64,000 bases of DNA from Bromus sterilis (lineage: Eukaryota; Streptophyta; Magnoliopsida; Poales; Poaceae), in NCBI GenBank assembly GCA_950022295.1, contig OX465600.1, forward strand, positions 203,327,782 to 203,391,781. The letters run 5' to 3'. Shown piece after piece: positions 36,173 through 48,977 of the stretch. The notes under the pieces are model-generated. The model was not told the origin of the DNA. It did no database searches and saw nothing but the letters and a program-made list of their open reading frames with translations. A program made the translations under genes and the position numbers. Positions within the stretch are counted from its first letter, which is position 1. The number at the start of each line of letters is the position of its first letter.

Positions 36173-36853
36173 TTATGCATAGTGGGGGACGACCATGAGT
36201 CGTGCGAAGGCAGGTCGACCAAGGACGGCGTAGTATTGCGATCTCCAATCGACAACCTCAAAGTCTAGTGTCTCCTTTCTAAATTTGTTTTCGTTTCCAA
36301 AGACCACCTTGAGGCTTATTTCGCCGAGGGGATAGACTTCTTTTCCTGGTACGAGTCCGTGGAAGGTCGTGCTTGAAGTCTTGAATATGGAAGTTGGGAT
36401 GAACATCTCTTCTAAGGTCCTGGTGAATATGATATTGATGTCAATGCCTCCGTCCATGAACACTCGTGATATATCATAGTTCCCGATTCCTTCTCCGAGT
36501 ACCAGTGCGGCGTGTCCTGGTCGAGGGATGGCTGGTGGGTGATCCTCTCCAGATAAAGTGATGTCTGTCTCTGATTCACGAAGGAATTTTGGTGCTGTTG
36601 TCTGTTTGCTGACCTTCCTTGCCGGATCATGCAGATTCGTCCATGTGTCGTTGTGTATTCCTCCTCTTCCTCGGGTTTTGCGTGCCTTTGTTGGATGCTG
36701 GCGACTTGCCTTGGTGGCATGGCGGGAGCTGGTAGGGCATCGTGTGCGATCTGCCCAGGGACTATGTTTGCGACTGGTTGGGGGACGGGTGGTGCATTCT
36801 GGCTTTTCTTTCTGAGAGTTCATTAAAGTGCCTGCAATTTCTCAATGTGTGCC
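36173..36853 (-). pseudogene. Tat-like Ty3/gypsy gag-protease remnant
   Basis: About 217 codons are open on the minus strand from 36823 to 36173. The N-terminal third is Arg/Lys/Thr-rich linker. The C-terminal part reads as a retroviral-type protease: FMDGGIDINIIF carries the Asp of the D-G-G form used in the Tat lineage (usually followed by Ser-Ser/Gly, here Ile-Asp), then FHGLVPGKEVYPLGEISL and AVLGRPAFARLMVVPHYA, the flap and conserved C-terminal part. A TAA ends it where relatives continue with a Tyr-Leu-Lys-rich segment. The upstream part is cut off by Athila element A2 at about 36854. The substituted residues after the catalytic Asp suggest loss of activity. Confidence 0.8.
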
Positions 36854-38485
36854 TGCTACGTCCCAAACGTATCTATAATTTCTGCTTGCTCCATGCATGA
36901 TTTGTGTGACTTTGCCATGTTTTTCTTGAACTTTCATACACTTTTGATCATATTTGGACTAACCTATAAACTCAGTGCACCCAGTTGTCAGTTCATGTTT
37001 TCTGCTGTTTTTGTATTTCAGGTTTTCCGGCCATTAAAAGTGCCAAATAAATCCCAGAAAAATTATATAAAAAATCAGCGACCCGAAAGCTTCCCGAAGA
37101 ACTAAAGATGGAAGGGGTTGGACCCAACAGGGCCCCAGGAGGATCCCTGGCACGACCCCACCCTAGGTCGCGCTAGGAGGCCTCCTGGCTGCCCTGTGGC
37201 ACCTCTCGGTGCCCCCTTTGGCCTATATTTAGCCCCTGTGACAGAAACCCCTAATATCGATCTACTATTCCCGTTCTCCTCTCTGTACCGCCGCCGTTTC
37301 AGGATCGGGGCTTCCAGGAGAAGCTTCCCCGACACCCTGCCGGAAGGAGGAATCCCCTTCGGGAGACTATCCATCACCATGGACGCCTTCCGGATGTCTT
37401 GTGAGTAGTCCCCCTTGGACCATGGGTCCATGACCAGTAGCTATGTGATGTTCTCCTACCCTCTTTGTGCTTCCACTTTCGAGACATCGTGAGCTGCCTC
37501 ACATGATCGAGACACCTTTGTAATTTCTGTGTTGCGATGCTGAGTTTGCTTGGATTTGATGGATTATGAGATTATGTTCAGATTGTGATGAGTAATATAT
37601 TTGGTTCTCTTTTATATTTGTGTTCTTTAGTAAATTCTTGCATGTTCTCCGTTGCCATATTTTGCTTTGGCCAAGTGATTTGTTGCAACTCCAAGAGGGA
37701 GCGTTATGCTTGATTGTGGGTTCAGGCCCCCGATGTCTAGCTTGAGTGACAGAAACATGAGACTAGGGGATGTGTTGTTTCCACCAGGGATAAAACAACG
37801 GTGCTTGTACTTGCGGGTGCAAGGATTGTTTACTTTACGCATAGTTCTTTTAATGCAGTTCTCTATTGCTGTGAGTTTACACTTTGGGTGGGATTCACAA
37901 CTTAATACCAGCGAGATGTTCTGGATAGATATCTCAAGGTGGATGATTCGTAGTAGATGCAGATAGATTTCGGTTTACTTACTTTGGCGTACTGCGCATT
38001 GCTTTTGAGCCTCTTCCTTTCTTTTGTAGCATAGTTAGCATTGCGGTGCGTTTATAATCCTGTAAATTTCCCAGCTGTGATTTGTTTACCTCGCTAGCAC
38101 TTTTATCGTCTTTTGGGAGAGAGACATCACTAGTGAACATCATGGGACCCCGGTCCATATTTCCACCATTGTTTACGTCTTCAATTTACTTTCAGTTGCC
38201 ACTATTATTATCTCTTGCGTTGATCCTTTGTAAACAGCAAGGCCGGAGGAATTGACAACTCCTCTGTACTCGTTGGGAGCAAAGTTATTTGCTGTGTGTG
38301 TAGGTCCAGGCGAAGTTAGCAACCTCGGCGCCACTGTTCACTTTACCACCTTCTTGTATATCTGCGAGTCCTACGGGAGACAAACCCTATCCTCCACATA
38401 GGGGAAATATGCTGCTACGCTACATCTCACCTTCCACTTGGGGTAACCAACGAGAAGTGAGAGAACTATCTTCCTCACCATATCA
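36854..38485 (+). mobile_element. Athila-like element A2, 5' LTR
   Basis: Starts TGCTACGTCCCAAACG at 36854, slightly degraded relative to TGTTGATACGTCCC, and ends TTCCTCACCATATCA at 38485. A promoter-like GGCCTATATTTAG lies near 37220. The 3' LTR starting at 43571 matches it. Small open frames (36845-37105, 37102-37431, 37706-37966) are LTR sequence. Confidence 0.88.
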
Positions 38486-38494
38486 AGCAATTTC

Positions 38495-38512
38495 TGACGC
38501 CGTTCCCGGGGA
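38495..38512 (+). other. Primer-binding site of A2 (Athila, tRNA-Asp type)
   Basis: Reads TGACGCCGTTCCCGGGGA, two changes from the TGGCGCCGTTGCCGGGGA form. It lies nine bases after the LTR end. Confidence 0.82.
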
Positions 38513-38662
38513 CTCCAGTCTACAAGATAGGGGAGTTGCACACTATCTTTTATCTTTGATTTTTAGTCCTGTTAGTTTACCTTTCAGTTTTTACTTTTGT
38601 GTCCCTTATAAAAAATACCAAAAATACCTTCTGCTACTACGGGTTCCAATGAAAACACCAAG

Positions 38663-40678
38663 TTGTGTGACTTCACTAGTCCCAACAACAGTGACCTTAT
38701 CTGCACTCCTATTGCTCCACCTGCCACTTCAGCACCTTCTTATGAAATTAAACATGCTTTGCTGAATCTTGTTATGAAAGATCAATTCTCAAGTGCTAGA
38801 GAGGATGCTGCCTTGCACTTAAATAATTTTGTTGAGCTTTGTGATATGCAAAAGTACAAGGAAGTAGATGGAGACATCGTCAAGCTGAAGCTTTTTCCCT
38901 TCTCCTTGAGAGGAAGAGCCAAGGAGTGGCTGCAATCCTTACCTAATAATAGCATTGATTCTTGGGACAAGTGTAAGGATGCTTTTATTGGGAAGTACTA
39001 TCCCCCTGCTAGAATTATCCAGTTGAGAAGTAACATTATGAATTTTAGGCAATTGGATAACGAACACGTTTCCCAAGCTTGGGAACGCATGAAATCTCTT
39101 GTTAAGTACTTCCCTACACATGGTTTGACTACTTGGATGGTTATCCAGATTTTTTATGCAGGCTTAAACTTTACCTCGCAGAATCTGCTAGACTCGGCCG
39201 CGGGAGGAACTTTTATGTCAACCACACTTGATGCTGCCACGAAGCTACTTGATGAGATGATGCTGAACTACTCTCAGTGGCACACCGAACGATCTCCAAC
39301 TGGTAAGAAGGTAAACTCTGTCGAGGAGATCTCGTCTCTTAATGAAAAGGTTGACTTAATCATGTCTCTACTTACCAAGCAAGCTCCTATTGATCCTCGG
39401 GATGTCCCTTTAAATTCTTTGGTTGCTCAAGAACAAGTAGATGTGAACTTTATCTCTTGAAACAACTTCAACAATAATGCTTATAGGAGTAATTTTGGTA
39501 GCAACAACCCTAGACCTTTACCATCCAACAACTATGGGAACAACAACACTTACCCTAGCACCAAAAACTCCACTTATGAACTAGAGAGCATGCTTAAAGA
39601 CTTTATCACTACCCAAAAAGCCTTCAACAAGAGTGAAGAAGAGAAATTTGAAAAATTAGATATCCTCTCTTCGAAGGTAGACAACATAGCCCATGATGTT
39701 GAGATGCTTAAGATTAGAACTTCTCCCCCCGAGGAGAGGCACACCACTCCTACGAATGTTATGCAAGTGCAAATCAATGAAAACATTAGGATGTTGGGGA
39801 AACTTAAATAGAGATGGTCAAGAGAAAAGGAGGAAGAAGAGATAGTTAAGAGCCTTCCTACCAACCAAACCGTAGCCATTATCCAAGTTGTTGAGGATGT
39901 TCAAACTATTAGCACCCATCACACCCCTAGTCCACCTGGACCTATCAATGGTGATGCTACCACCTCAACCATAGATGAAGAAACCTCTATGAACATAGAG
40001 GCTTTCAAACAAGTGAGCCTTAATGATTTCACTACCTCCTTGATAGATAGTAGTGACTTAGACTTTGACAACTGCACCTTACATGAAGTTATTGGTTTCC
40101 TACACAAGATGTCTAGAGACCCCCACACTAGCACACTTAATCTTGCCTTCACGGAGCATATCACCAATGCTCTAATAAAAGTTAGGGAGGAGAAGCTTAG
40201 ACTAGAAGCCTCCATACCTAGGAAGCTAGAAGATTGTTGGGATCCTATGATAAAAATCAAATTGAATAACTTCTCTTGCTTTGTTCTTTGTGATGTTGGA
40301 GCTAGTACCTCCGTTATGCCCAAAAGAATGTATGATATGCTTGAATTGAAACCTTTTGATCCTTGTTCTTTTGGTGTTCGTCTTGTTTATTCTTTCGTAA
40401 AGAAACCTTTGGGGAAGATCGACGATGTTCTTATCATTGCCAATGACAATTATGTTCCCGTTGATTTTACTATTATGGACATTGAGTGTGAGCCCTCTTT
40501 TCCAATTATTTTGGGACGCCCTTTTCTACGCACCGTGGGTGCTGTTATTGACATGAAAGAGGGGAATATCAAATTCCAATTCCTTCTCAATAAAGGGATG
40601 GATCATTTCCCTAGTAAAAACATTAAGTTGCCTTTTGAGTCCCTCACACGGGCTAGTTATTTTCTTGATAAGACTTGA
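38663..40678 (+). pseudogene. A2 gag-protease polyprotein, one frame with two stops
   Basis: A single frame of 672 codons runs from 38663 to a TAA/TGA-type end at 40678, broken only by TGA at 39458 and TAG at 39809. The gag domain (residues ~30-190) shows the plant retrotransposon gag pattern, with FPFSLRGRAKEWLQSLP and FIGKYYPPARI. An Asn-rich linker and a helical segment follow. The protease core LCDVGASTSVMPKRMYDM lies near 40290, with FPIILGRPFLRTVGAVIDM near 40500 as flap and C-terminal part. The frame stops right after the protease at LDKT, exactly as in element B, and typical 3' non-coding sequence follows. Lack of RT-RH-INT is therefore a feature of the family. An upstream start in another frame (near 38650) is possible. 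Confidence 0.88.
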
Positions 40679-43570
40679 TCTTTTGCTTTAAGCCTAGCTA
40701 ATGGCTTTAAAGAAGCGCTTTCGGGAGGCATCCCGCAACGAATTTAGGTTTTCCTTTTTTTTCTTCTATTCTTAGTGGTCTTGATGATTGTTAATACTGT
40801 AGCAACATCATTGTATCTTTACTTTTCAAGCTTTGTGCCAATTATAACCTCATATGACAAGGGAAGTGAAAGTTGTGACATGCTGTCCAGAAAACAGATT
40901 CTGTCCTTCTAACGGGAAAAATCATAGAAAATTACCAGTTCATCTTTTTGAGCTGAACTTTTTACACAGCGTGCTCTATGCAATCATGGAACTTTAGTAT
41001 GTTCTGAGTTTTTTTATTTGAGTTGCAGAAGTAACCCTAAACAATTCTTTGCTACCTGCTATTCTGTTTTTCACAGATTCTGCCACGTTTTGTCTCTCCT
41101 AACTTTTTCAAACCTTAAGCTAGCTTTTTATTTGCAAAAACTTTTTGGAAATCTTGAGAAACAGTAGCTCTTCAAGAATATCTTTATTTGCAATAGAGGA
41201 AAATTATTTGAATAGGGTACTAACCTCTCTAATCAGTTTACAATTAGTTATGTATGAAGGGAGTTTTCAAGTGTGCGATGGAAGATGATGAAAGAAGATC
41301 CTGGAGTGTCAAACTCTCAAGCTTGGGGATGCCCCCATGCATCCCTAAAAAATATTCAAGGAGACTCAAGCGTCTAATCTTGGTGATTCCCCCGTGCATC
41401 CCCTTCTTCATCAACAATTATCAGTTCGTCCCTCGTTGCAATATATTTTTTTCACTTCATGTGTTATGTGCTATGCTTGGAGCGTCTCTCTCTTTACTTT
41501 TCTGAGGTTTGTTTTTGCTTTGTTTGTTGTTCATAACAAGTTAGACCCTAGATTTCTTTTGTGTGGGAGATAAACACGCTCCGCTTGAATTAGGATTTGC
41601 ATGCTTATTTTCTTAGTTGTGAGATGTTCTTTTTCTTTTCTCAGCTGCTGCCCTGTTTAGTTGAAGTGCTTTAGTTTTCTTCTAGAGATTTTCTTTTGTC
41701 TTAGGTTGAATTTTCTATAGGTTGCATGTTTTATCTTGTATAGAGAGTTTGCCTGTTGCACTAAGCTTTGTGTCTTTACTAGAGAGTAGGTAGTTGAAGT
41801 TGCTATTCTCTTTGTAGTAGTAACTTACAATATTTTTGAGGTATTGATTAGAGTAATGTTTGAACTTATGGTGTCAAGAGCTTTAGCCTATTAGTGATAG
41901 ATGTCGTATTTTGGGCAATCCGTGTGATTTTCGAAAACCAAAACCCCTGTTGAGAACTCTAGCTACTAGATGGATCACTAACTTCTGGAGGGTTCGAATA
42001 TTAGAGTACACTCACGTACCATGAGTCGAGGATGCGCAAGGATAACCAAACCCCCATACACTCCTCCTCGGGGTACTTGTCTCTTTGAGAACCTCCTGAT
42101 TAGATTGCGAGTTACTGATAATAAGTTTATGAGTTATTCGGACTAATGTGAGTATTCGAAAGTTGACACTTCCACCTTCCCATATTTTTCTATCCTCTCC
42201 TGTCTCGTGCATTGCCTCCTTCTCACTTCGAGAGTTGGCGTCCACCTTCTCCGGTACATACAAACACCATGCATGATACGCTTTGTCATCATAAACCTCC
42301 TTATATCCTTTCTCAAAACAGCCACCATACCTACCTATCAAGGCATTTCCATAGCCTTTCCGAGATATATTGCCATGCAACATCCAATTTCTCATGACTT
42401 GATCTTCATGTCATACATGCTACTTGCTTGATCGATGAGCTGCTTGCTAGTTGGGCCTTGCCCAAATCATTGCTGCATGACGCGCTAGTATCATTTCATA
42501 TCCTGCTACCCTGGTAGAGGCATACATTTGCATCATGATAGTTACATCTTCTTTATGTGAGTACCTTTGTAAAGTGTGAAAGATCTCCTATATTCGTGTA
42601 AGATATAGAGTGTTGCCCCTAAAGTGAGGAAAATATCCCAAAGAGAAAAAATCAAAAGATCCCAAAGAGGACAAATGATAGAAATAGAAAGATCAATCGA
42701 GGCCACCAAAAAAATACAAAAAATAGAAAAAAGAGAAAAAGGAAATAAAAACAGAGAAGGGGGCACACTACTATTCCTTTTGAGAGATCCACACTAGTAC
42801 TTCATACTCTATCCCTTGTACTCCATAGAGATCATCATACATGTATACAGCTATGTGGGGACCCTTCACACTATAGAACTTGCTTGTATATTCCAATGAT
42901 GAGACTCCTCAAAAGAGCTCTAGGTCTACTTGAGAAAGCAAGTTGGATGCACCCCCACTAGTTCCCTTGGAGAGCTTTTAGCTCACATGTGCATCCGTTG
43001 CATGGCAATCCCTACTCCTCACATCATATCTATCATATGGACTTCTCTCGCCTATGATTGTCCTCATTGATGTGAGCCTTTCACACCTTTTTGTCTTCCT
43101 CCTCCACCTTCTTTCTATTTCGCCTTTTAGGTGTCAACTTTCTTGCTCACGCTCATCCATTCCATGAGTGATCAAAATATCGAAAGGGAGTGGATCAATT
43201 TGACTTGTACCTGACTAGTGGTATGGGGACAAGTCAAGATAAGAATCCAAAGGAGACTAAGTGTGAAACTTTAGTAGATAGTAGTTCTCAACAACTATTT
43301 TTTTATCTCGTATTCCCATATCCCCTTTCTTGCACGCAAACACCATCTGGAGACATTCGAGTCACGGACAGCGAGAGCTCTTGCACCCTTTGTTCTTTTG
43401 TTACTTGTGTCAATGCTAATATAGACTTTTGCTTGTTAAGACTTGAATTTAATTGCATGCTTTGATTGATTTACTTAAAAGTCCTTATATGGTTGTGTGG
43501 CATGTCGCCACAGAAATTATGCTTGTTATCATTTCCCTACTCGAGGACGAGCAGGAATTAAGCTTGGGGA
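40679..43570 (+). mobile_element. A2 3' non-coding region
   Basis: Starts with the GGGAGGCATCCCGCAACG segment and carries the internal AAGCTTGGGGATG motif at 41319. It ends at the polypurine tract AAGCTTGGGGA (43560-43570). The tract and the LTR start TGTTGATACTTCCC follow each other directly. No coding region. Confidence 0.82.
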
Positions 43571-43946
43571 TGTTGATACTTCCCAAACGTATCTATAATT
43601 TCTGCATGCTCCATGCATGATTTGTGTGACTTGGCCATGTTTTGCTTGAACTTTCATACACTTTTGATCATATTTGTACTAACCTATTTAATCAGTGCAC
43701 CCAGTTGCCAGTTCCTGTTTGCTGCTGTTTTTGTATTTCATGTTTTTCGGCCATTAAAAGTGCCAAATAAATCCCAGAAAAATTATATAAAAAATCAGCG
43801 ACCCGAAAGCTTCCCGAAGAACTAAAGATGGAAGGGGGTGGACCCACCAGGGCCCTAGGAGGGTCCCTGGCGTGGCCCCATCCTAGGCCGCGCCAGGAGG
43901 CCTCCTGGATGCCCTGTGGCCCCTCTCGGTGCCCCCTTTGGCCTAC
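43571..43946 (+). mobile_element. A2 3' LTR, first 376 bases
   Basis: It matches 36854-37230 closely. It is interrupted at 43947 by the copia element, leaving CCTAC (43942-43946) as the left target duplication. The remainder lies beyond the window. Confidence 0.9.
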
Positions 43947-45203
43947 TGTAAGAGCAAAGTTTTGCCCCCGTGTGTTTTGGATATTGTTGGACAAGACAGT
44001 AAAGGAACTAACAATGTTTTCTAGTATAAATAGTTGAATAGGTTCCTGAAGGACAAGCTAAATGATAAAGCTTCAGGGAAGGGTTTCAAGTTATCGAAGC
44101 TTTACCCTCTCTAGCGAAGCTTAATCACGGAGGATGACCCCCAAAATGAATGTGTCCTGAAGCTCAACTCATTGAAGGAAATGAAGAAGACGGCGCAAGA
44201 CTTAGATGTTTTTGTGTAGTTCTTTTTCTGTTCTTTGAGTCATAGGACAAACCGTACTATCAAGAGGGGTCCTTAGTTTGTGGACACCGAAGTCATTGAG
44301 AAAATGCTCAGAACAAATCCACACCAAGTGCGAAGCCAGAGCGAAGAAATCTCATGTGCACTGAGTTAAGCTTCAGTAGCAAAGACTTCGTTCTTTGACT
44401 TCTGAAGCTGAACTAAGTCCGTGAGTCAGCTTTAATTCTTCCTCAAGTAAAGTTGCGCAGTGATGACAAATCCGACCGTTGTGGACACGTGTCAAGCTGA
44501 CACTTCAGGTCAATTTGGTCATTCCGCACCTCGGGTCGCCAACTATAAATACGCCGCCCCGTCCTCCATTTGCGGGTGGCTGCTCTGAACATATTCCTGA
44601 GAGAGATTGAAGAGAGCACCCCAAGAACACCACCGAAGCTAAACCCAAAACCCAGAATACTGAAGCCTAAGTCCCATTGATCTGAGTAGATCCGAGATGA
44701 CTTAGGTGAAAGCTTACTAGCCTTTTTATCTTGGAGAACTGCAATTCTCCTAGACGGTTAGAGTGTTGTTCTTCAGAGATCGAAGAGTAATTGTCGCCTC
44801 GAAGTCCAGTTTATCAAAGGTTTCGGTGATTTCCTCAATAATCAACCAAGAGTGAAGAACTGACCAAGCTCAAGGAGTTTGGGGAAGTGGAGCAACGGAT
44901 GGAGAGAGATTTGCTCCAGGTTTTTAATCACCAGTCCCTCCAACCAGACGTAGCGCTTTGCAGAGCGTGAACTAGTCGAACAAACATCGCCGAGTCTCAG
45001 TTTGTTTTACTTCAAGAACTTACCTTCTGTATTGCCTTTGCTTCGCAGTTATGCTTCAATGTGTTTTGATTCACTGCATTTAGTTTCTCTTCCAGTTTTA
45101 CTTCGCTGTTCCGCCTTACTTATGCTTCACTTCATAGTTTCAGTCGAAAATTTTGAAGTGATCATTCACCCCCTCCCCCTCTGATCACATACTTGGACTT
45201 TGA
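43947..45203 (+). mobile_element. SIRE/Maximus-like copia element, 5' LTR
   Basis: Begins TGTAAGAGCAAAG at 43947 inside the A2 LTR, preceded by CCTAC. It contains a TATA box at 44544 and ends close to 45203 before a degenerate initiator-Met type primer-binding site. The exact 3' end is uncertain because the expected CA is not clean (reads TTTGA). The matching 3' LTR is outside the window, so length (about 1.26 kb) rests on the primer-binding site. Confidence 0.8.
44544..44552 (+). promoter_or_regulatory. TATA box in copia LTR
   Basis: AACTATAAATACGCCGCC fits a plant TATA box followed by a GC-rich start region, about 600 bases into the LTR, where the U3/R boundary would be expected. Confidence 0.6.
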
Positions 45204-45205
45204 AT

Positions 45206-45217
45206 TAGTATTAGAGC
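45206..45217 (+). other. Degenerate primer-binding site of copia element
   Basis: Reads TAGTATTAGAGC, two changes from TGGTATCAGAGC (initiator Met-tRNA complement). Position next to the LTR end supports the call. Confidence 0.75.
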
Positions 45218-45273
45218 TAGTCTCTCCCTACACTCTGTGTGTTTTGGATTAACCTCCTGGAGTGCTTTCAAGT

Positions 45274-47325
45274 ATGTCTTTCGCAGCTATTCGCTCCGGC
45301 GAACCTATTCCTGTTTTCAATGGGAAGGACTACCCGTACTGGAAGGACAAAATGAAGAGAAATATCATGGCTATCAATTCTGTTGCCTGGCAAGTTATCT
45401 TGTATGGAGTCACAGTCGCCGATGAGAAGGCTATCACTCCTGAAGAAGAAAAATTGATTGATCTTGATTCTGAAGTTTGGGTATTCATCACCAATCATCT
45501 GACACCAGAAAAGTATCATGAAGTGAAGAATATCCCCTCTGCCAACGGAGTCTGGAACTAACTGGAAAAGATTGGTGAAGGTGTTTCTACCCAGAAGGAT
45601 GCCAGAATTGACACACTCCGAAGCAAATGCTATCGATTCAAGAGAAACGAGGGTGAAAAACTCAGCTCCATTTACAACAGACTCACTGCTCTTGCTAATG
45701 AGTTGATTTCCCTCGGTGCTGATGACATTACGCCTCACTCAGTTGTAAGAACTTTGCGTCACTCATTGGATGATTAATTTGATCACATTGTGCTGATGAT
45801 CAAGGAAAGAACTGATTTCAGACGTCTTGTTGCCGCTGATATTCTTGAGAGACTCAATACCTTTCAAATGGAAGAATATGAGAAATGTGAAATTAATGGC
45901 TCTCAAAGAAGATCACATGCTTTGAAAGCAAAAGCTTCGCGTCATTCTTCACCCGAAGTCAGTTCTGCTTCAGGTGTCGAATCAGATGATCCTGCAAGCA
46001 TTGGGAAAGATTTAGAATTGATCATGAGACGCTTCAACCGCTTCAAAAGAAAAGGTTTTTCTTCACCGAAAAAGAGTTATTCTTCAAGTAGCTCAAGTCA
46101 CTCATCTCACCGCTCATCCTTCATAAGCTCTCCATCGAAGGACAACTGCTGCTACAATTGTAAGAAACCAGGTCACTACATTGCTGATTGCCCTCTGTGG
46201 GAAGTTGAGAACCAATCGAAGCATTCGCTCAGAGACTCCTCAACCAAGTCCCACAGATCCTCCAGAAGCTATGAGTCCAAGAGACATGATTCCAGTTCGA
46301 GAAGAGAAAAGAAGAAAGATTCTGATGATGACAAGAGGAAGAAGTATCATAAGAAGCATGAGGGTACGTCATCGAAGACTCACTCGTCTCGACGAAGCAT
46401 CTCCCACCGTGCCAAGGCCTATCTGGGAAAGGAGATGAACTCTGAAGACGAAGCCTCTGGGTCCGAAGCTGAATCAGGCTCAAGGTCTGGGTCTGGGTCC
46501 GAATCAGATGGTGTTGATGGTTTGGCATTCGCTTCAGCAGATGCTTCAACCAAAGCTTCGAGCTCATTCTTCACCAACAACAGTAGTGAAGATGAAACTC
46601 ATGCATACTGCTTCATGGCCAAGGCGAAGGTATCTTCATCCAAATCTAACTATGATACTTCTGATTGTTCCTCATATGACAGTGATTCGAAGATAAGCTA
46701 TGCTAAACTTGCTAAAATTGCTTCTATCCAACAAGATGAACTTGATTCGCTAAGAAAAACCATTAAGAAATCAGAAACTCTGTTGATCGATGAGATAGAG
46801 AAAGGTCAAACTTTAACTAATGACCATGAAGCTCTGAAGGAAAAGTTTGAAGAATTATCCTCTCGGCATGATCTCCTTTCAGTTGATTATGAGAAGCTCA
46901 CCTATGAATTTCTTCAGAGGAAAATGGCTCTCGAAAGACTGAAAGAGGCTCATGAAGAGTTGGAAAATGTCAATCTCTATCAAATGGCTCAACAAAGTAC
47001 TGAAGCAAATCATAAAACTGATTCACCTTGCTTAACCTTTCTGGAACGAAGCAAAACTGATTCAAAAGGCAAAGCTCCTATTATTATTGATGATACTAAT
47101 GCCTCAGATGAGGAAAACTCTGCTGTTACCGAGGAACTCCTCGGGTTGAAAAAATTATTTGAAACAGGCATGTTCAAAAGTGTGCAAGGTCACCAATATC
47201 TTTTTGATATCCTGAGGAAGGCTCTCCTTCACAGGAATCCCAGGAATGAGGGTGTTGGTTTCGAGAGAAAGATAAACCCTGATGGCACCTATTGGGAACC
47301 TGAGCAGTATCCTAAGACTGTTTAG
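45274..47325 (+). pseudogene. Copia gag with zinc knuckle, broken by stops
   Basis: The frame starts at ATG 45274 (Met-Ser-Phe-Ala-Ala) just after the primer-binding site. The N-terminal half is the UBN2-type gag fold of copia elements (FNGKDYPYWKDKM). In-frame TAA codons lie at 45559 and 45775; the frame then runs open from 45778 to a TAG at 47323. A CCHC zinc knuckle CYNCKKPGHYIADC lies near 46150, followed by a long Ser/Arg/Lys-rich stretch and an acidic and coiled-coil region (about 46730-46980). The frame continues in phase beyond 47325 with two more stops (near 47557 and 47650) towards the protease. The long Ser-rich gag tail is typical of the SIRE/Maximus lineage. The product would package RNA in virus-like particles in the cytoplasm. 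Confidence 0.87.
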
Positions 47326-48974
47326 GTCCTAGCGAAGGAGAAACCTATTGATGTTGCTAACCTTTCAGGTTTCGACTGCAAAATGAACAAAGCTATTGTG
47401 GATGAATCACTTGATTCCTACTACAAGCTCATTAAAGATGAACAGGGAAAGGTTAATGCTGAGTATGTTGGTACTCCTCCTAAGAATGGTTTCTATAAGA
47501 GGAAGATATGGGTGCAGAAAGCACTTGTGGTAAAACTGCATGGTAACCATACCATGTAGGGAAAGTCTTCGGTACCACCGAATCATTTCTATTCACTAGA
47601 GAAGAGAAATGATTCACTGGTGCCCGAATCAAATGTTCCGCAGAAGCAATAATATCGCACTGGTCGTTATACTTATCGTCCTCAGGATAACCATAATAAG
47701 GTTGCATATGCTCATTCTTATCCTAACCATTCGCAGAGGACTTACATTTATGGTGTACTTGATGGTCCACCTAAGCAATATAATCCTGTTCATTTTAATA
47801 TTGCTTCAACCAGTGCTTCAACCTCTTCTCAGTCACTTGCTCGTTTGTGGGTGGTTAAGAAGAACTAATTCTTCTGCAGGGCTACGTCTCCGGTGGATCC
47901 GAATGGGTCATGGATAGTGGTTGTACAAATCATATGACCGGAGGCAAGGAGTTATTCACCGAAGAAAAACTATCTCAATCTTCTCAGAAGTACATTACCT
48001 CGGTGATAACAACAAGGGTAAAGTTTTAGGTTTGGGTAAGGTTGCCATATCGAAAGATAAGCACATTGACAAGGTTATGCTAGTCCAATCTCTTGGTTAT
48101 AATCTTATGTCTATTTCGAAGTTATGCGATATGGGTATGCTTGTTCTATTTTCTGCTTCACATTGTGTTGTCTTTTCACAGGATGACTATACGTTTGTTT
48201 TCGAGGGTTACCGAAAATTAGATTTATACATTGTTGATTTTTCTTTGGGCCCTGCTGTATCCACATGCCTAATGGCAAAAGCTTCATCTGGTTGGTTATG
48301 GCATCGAAGACTTGGTCATGCAGGGATGAGAAATCTTCATAATCTAGTGAAGAAGAAACATGTTATTGGCCTTAGCGAAGTAAAATTCGATAAGGATCGT
48401 CTCTGAGTGCCTGTGAAGCTGCTAAAATTATGAAGAAACATCATTCAGCGAAGACTATCATGAATACTACTCGTCCTCTTGAATTGCTTCATATGGATCT
48501 TTTCGGTACTCAAAATTATGCAAGTCTGGGAGGAAACAAATATGGTCTTGTTATTGTTGATGATTTTTCTCAATATACTTGGGTTTTCTTTGTGGATGAC
48601 AAGAGCAAAGATGTTGAAATCTTCAAGTCATTCGCTAAGAGAGCTCAAACAGAATATGAATTATCTCTGAAGCATATCCAAAGTGATAATGGAACTGAAT
48701 TCAAAGATACTCATATTGAAGAATTTCTTGATGATCATGGCTTTACACATGAGTTCTCTGCTGCTTATACACCTCAATAGAATGGTGTTGTGGAAAGGAA
48801 GAATAGAACTCTCATTGAAATGGCCAGGACCATGCTTGCTGAATACAAGACACCTATCAGGTTCTGGGCTGAAGCAATTAACACAGCTTGTCATATCATC
48901 AACAAGGTTTACCTTCACAAATTTCTGAAGAAAACTTCACATGAGATTATCACTAGTAACAAACCAAATGTTTC
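47326..48974 (+). pseudogene. Copia protease and integrase N-terminal and core parts, broken
   Basis: The protease shows WVMDSGCTNHMTGG at 47901 with the D-S-G site, in a frame shifted from gag (near 47875). A one-base loss near 48000 (a T from a Thr-Phe-Gly-Asp stretch) shifts into 48002-48406. The pre-integrase zinc finger begins WHRRLGHAGMRNLHNL; another lost base near 48404 breaks the Cys-X2-Cys half. The integrase core has HMDLFG, IQSDNGTEF and GVVERKN, giving D, D, E. A TAG at 48778 replaces the Gln before NGVVERKN. The core is cut at 48977 by the CACTA transposon. Protease-integrase-RT-RNase H order is the copia order. Confidence 0.88.
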
Positions 48975-48977
48975 GTA

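Noticed and set aside
2968..45217. Primer-binding sites read as tRNA gene fragments
   Set aside because: Only 12-18 bases match tRNA 3' ends, in complement and adjacent to LTR ends; no cloverleaf can be drawn from the flanks.
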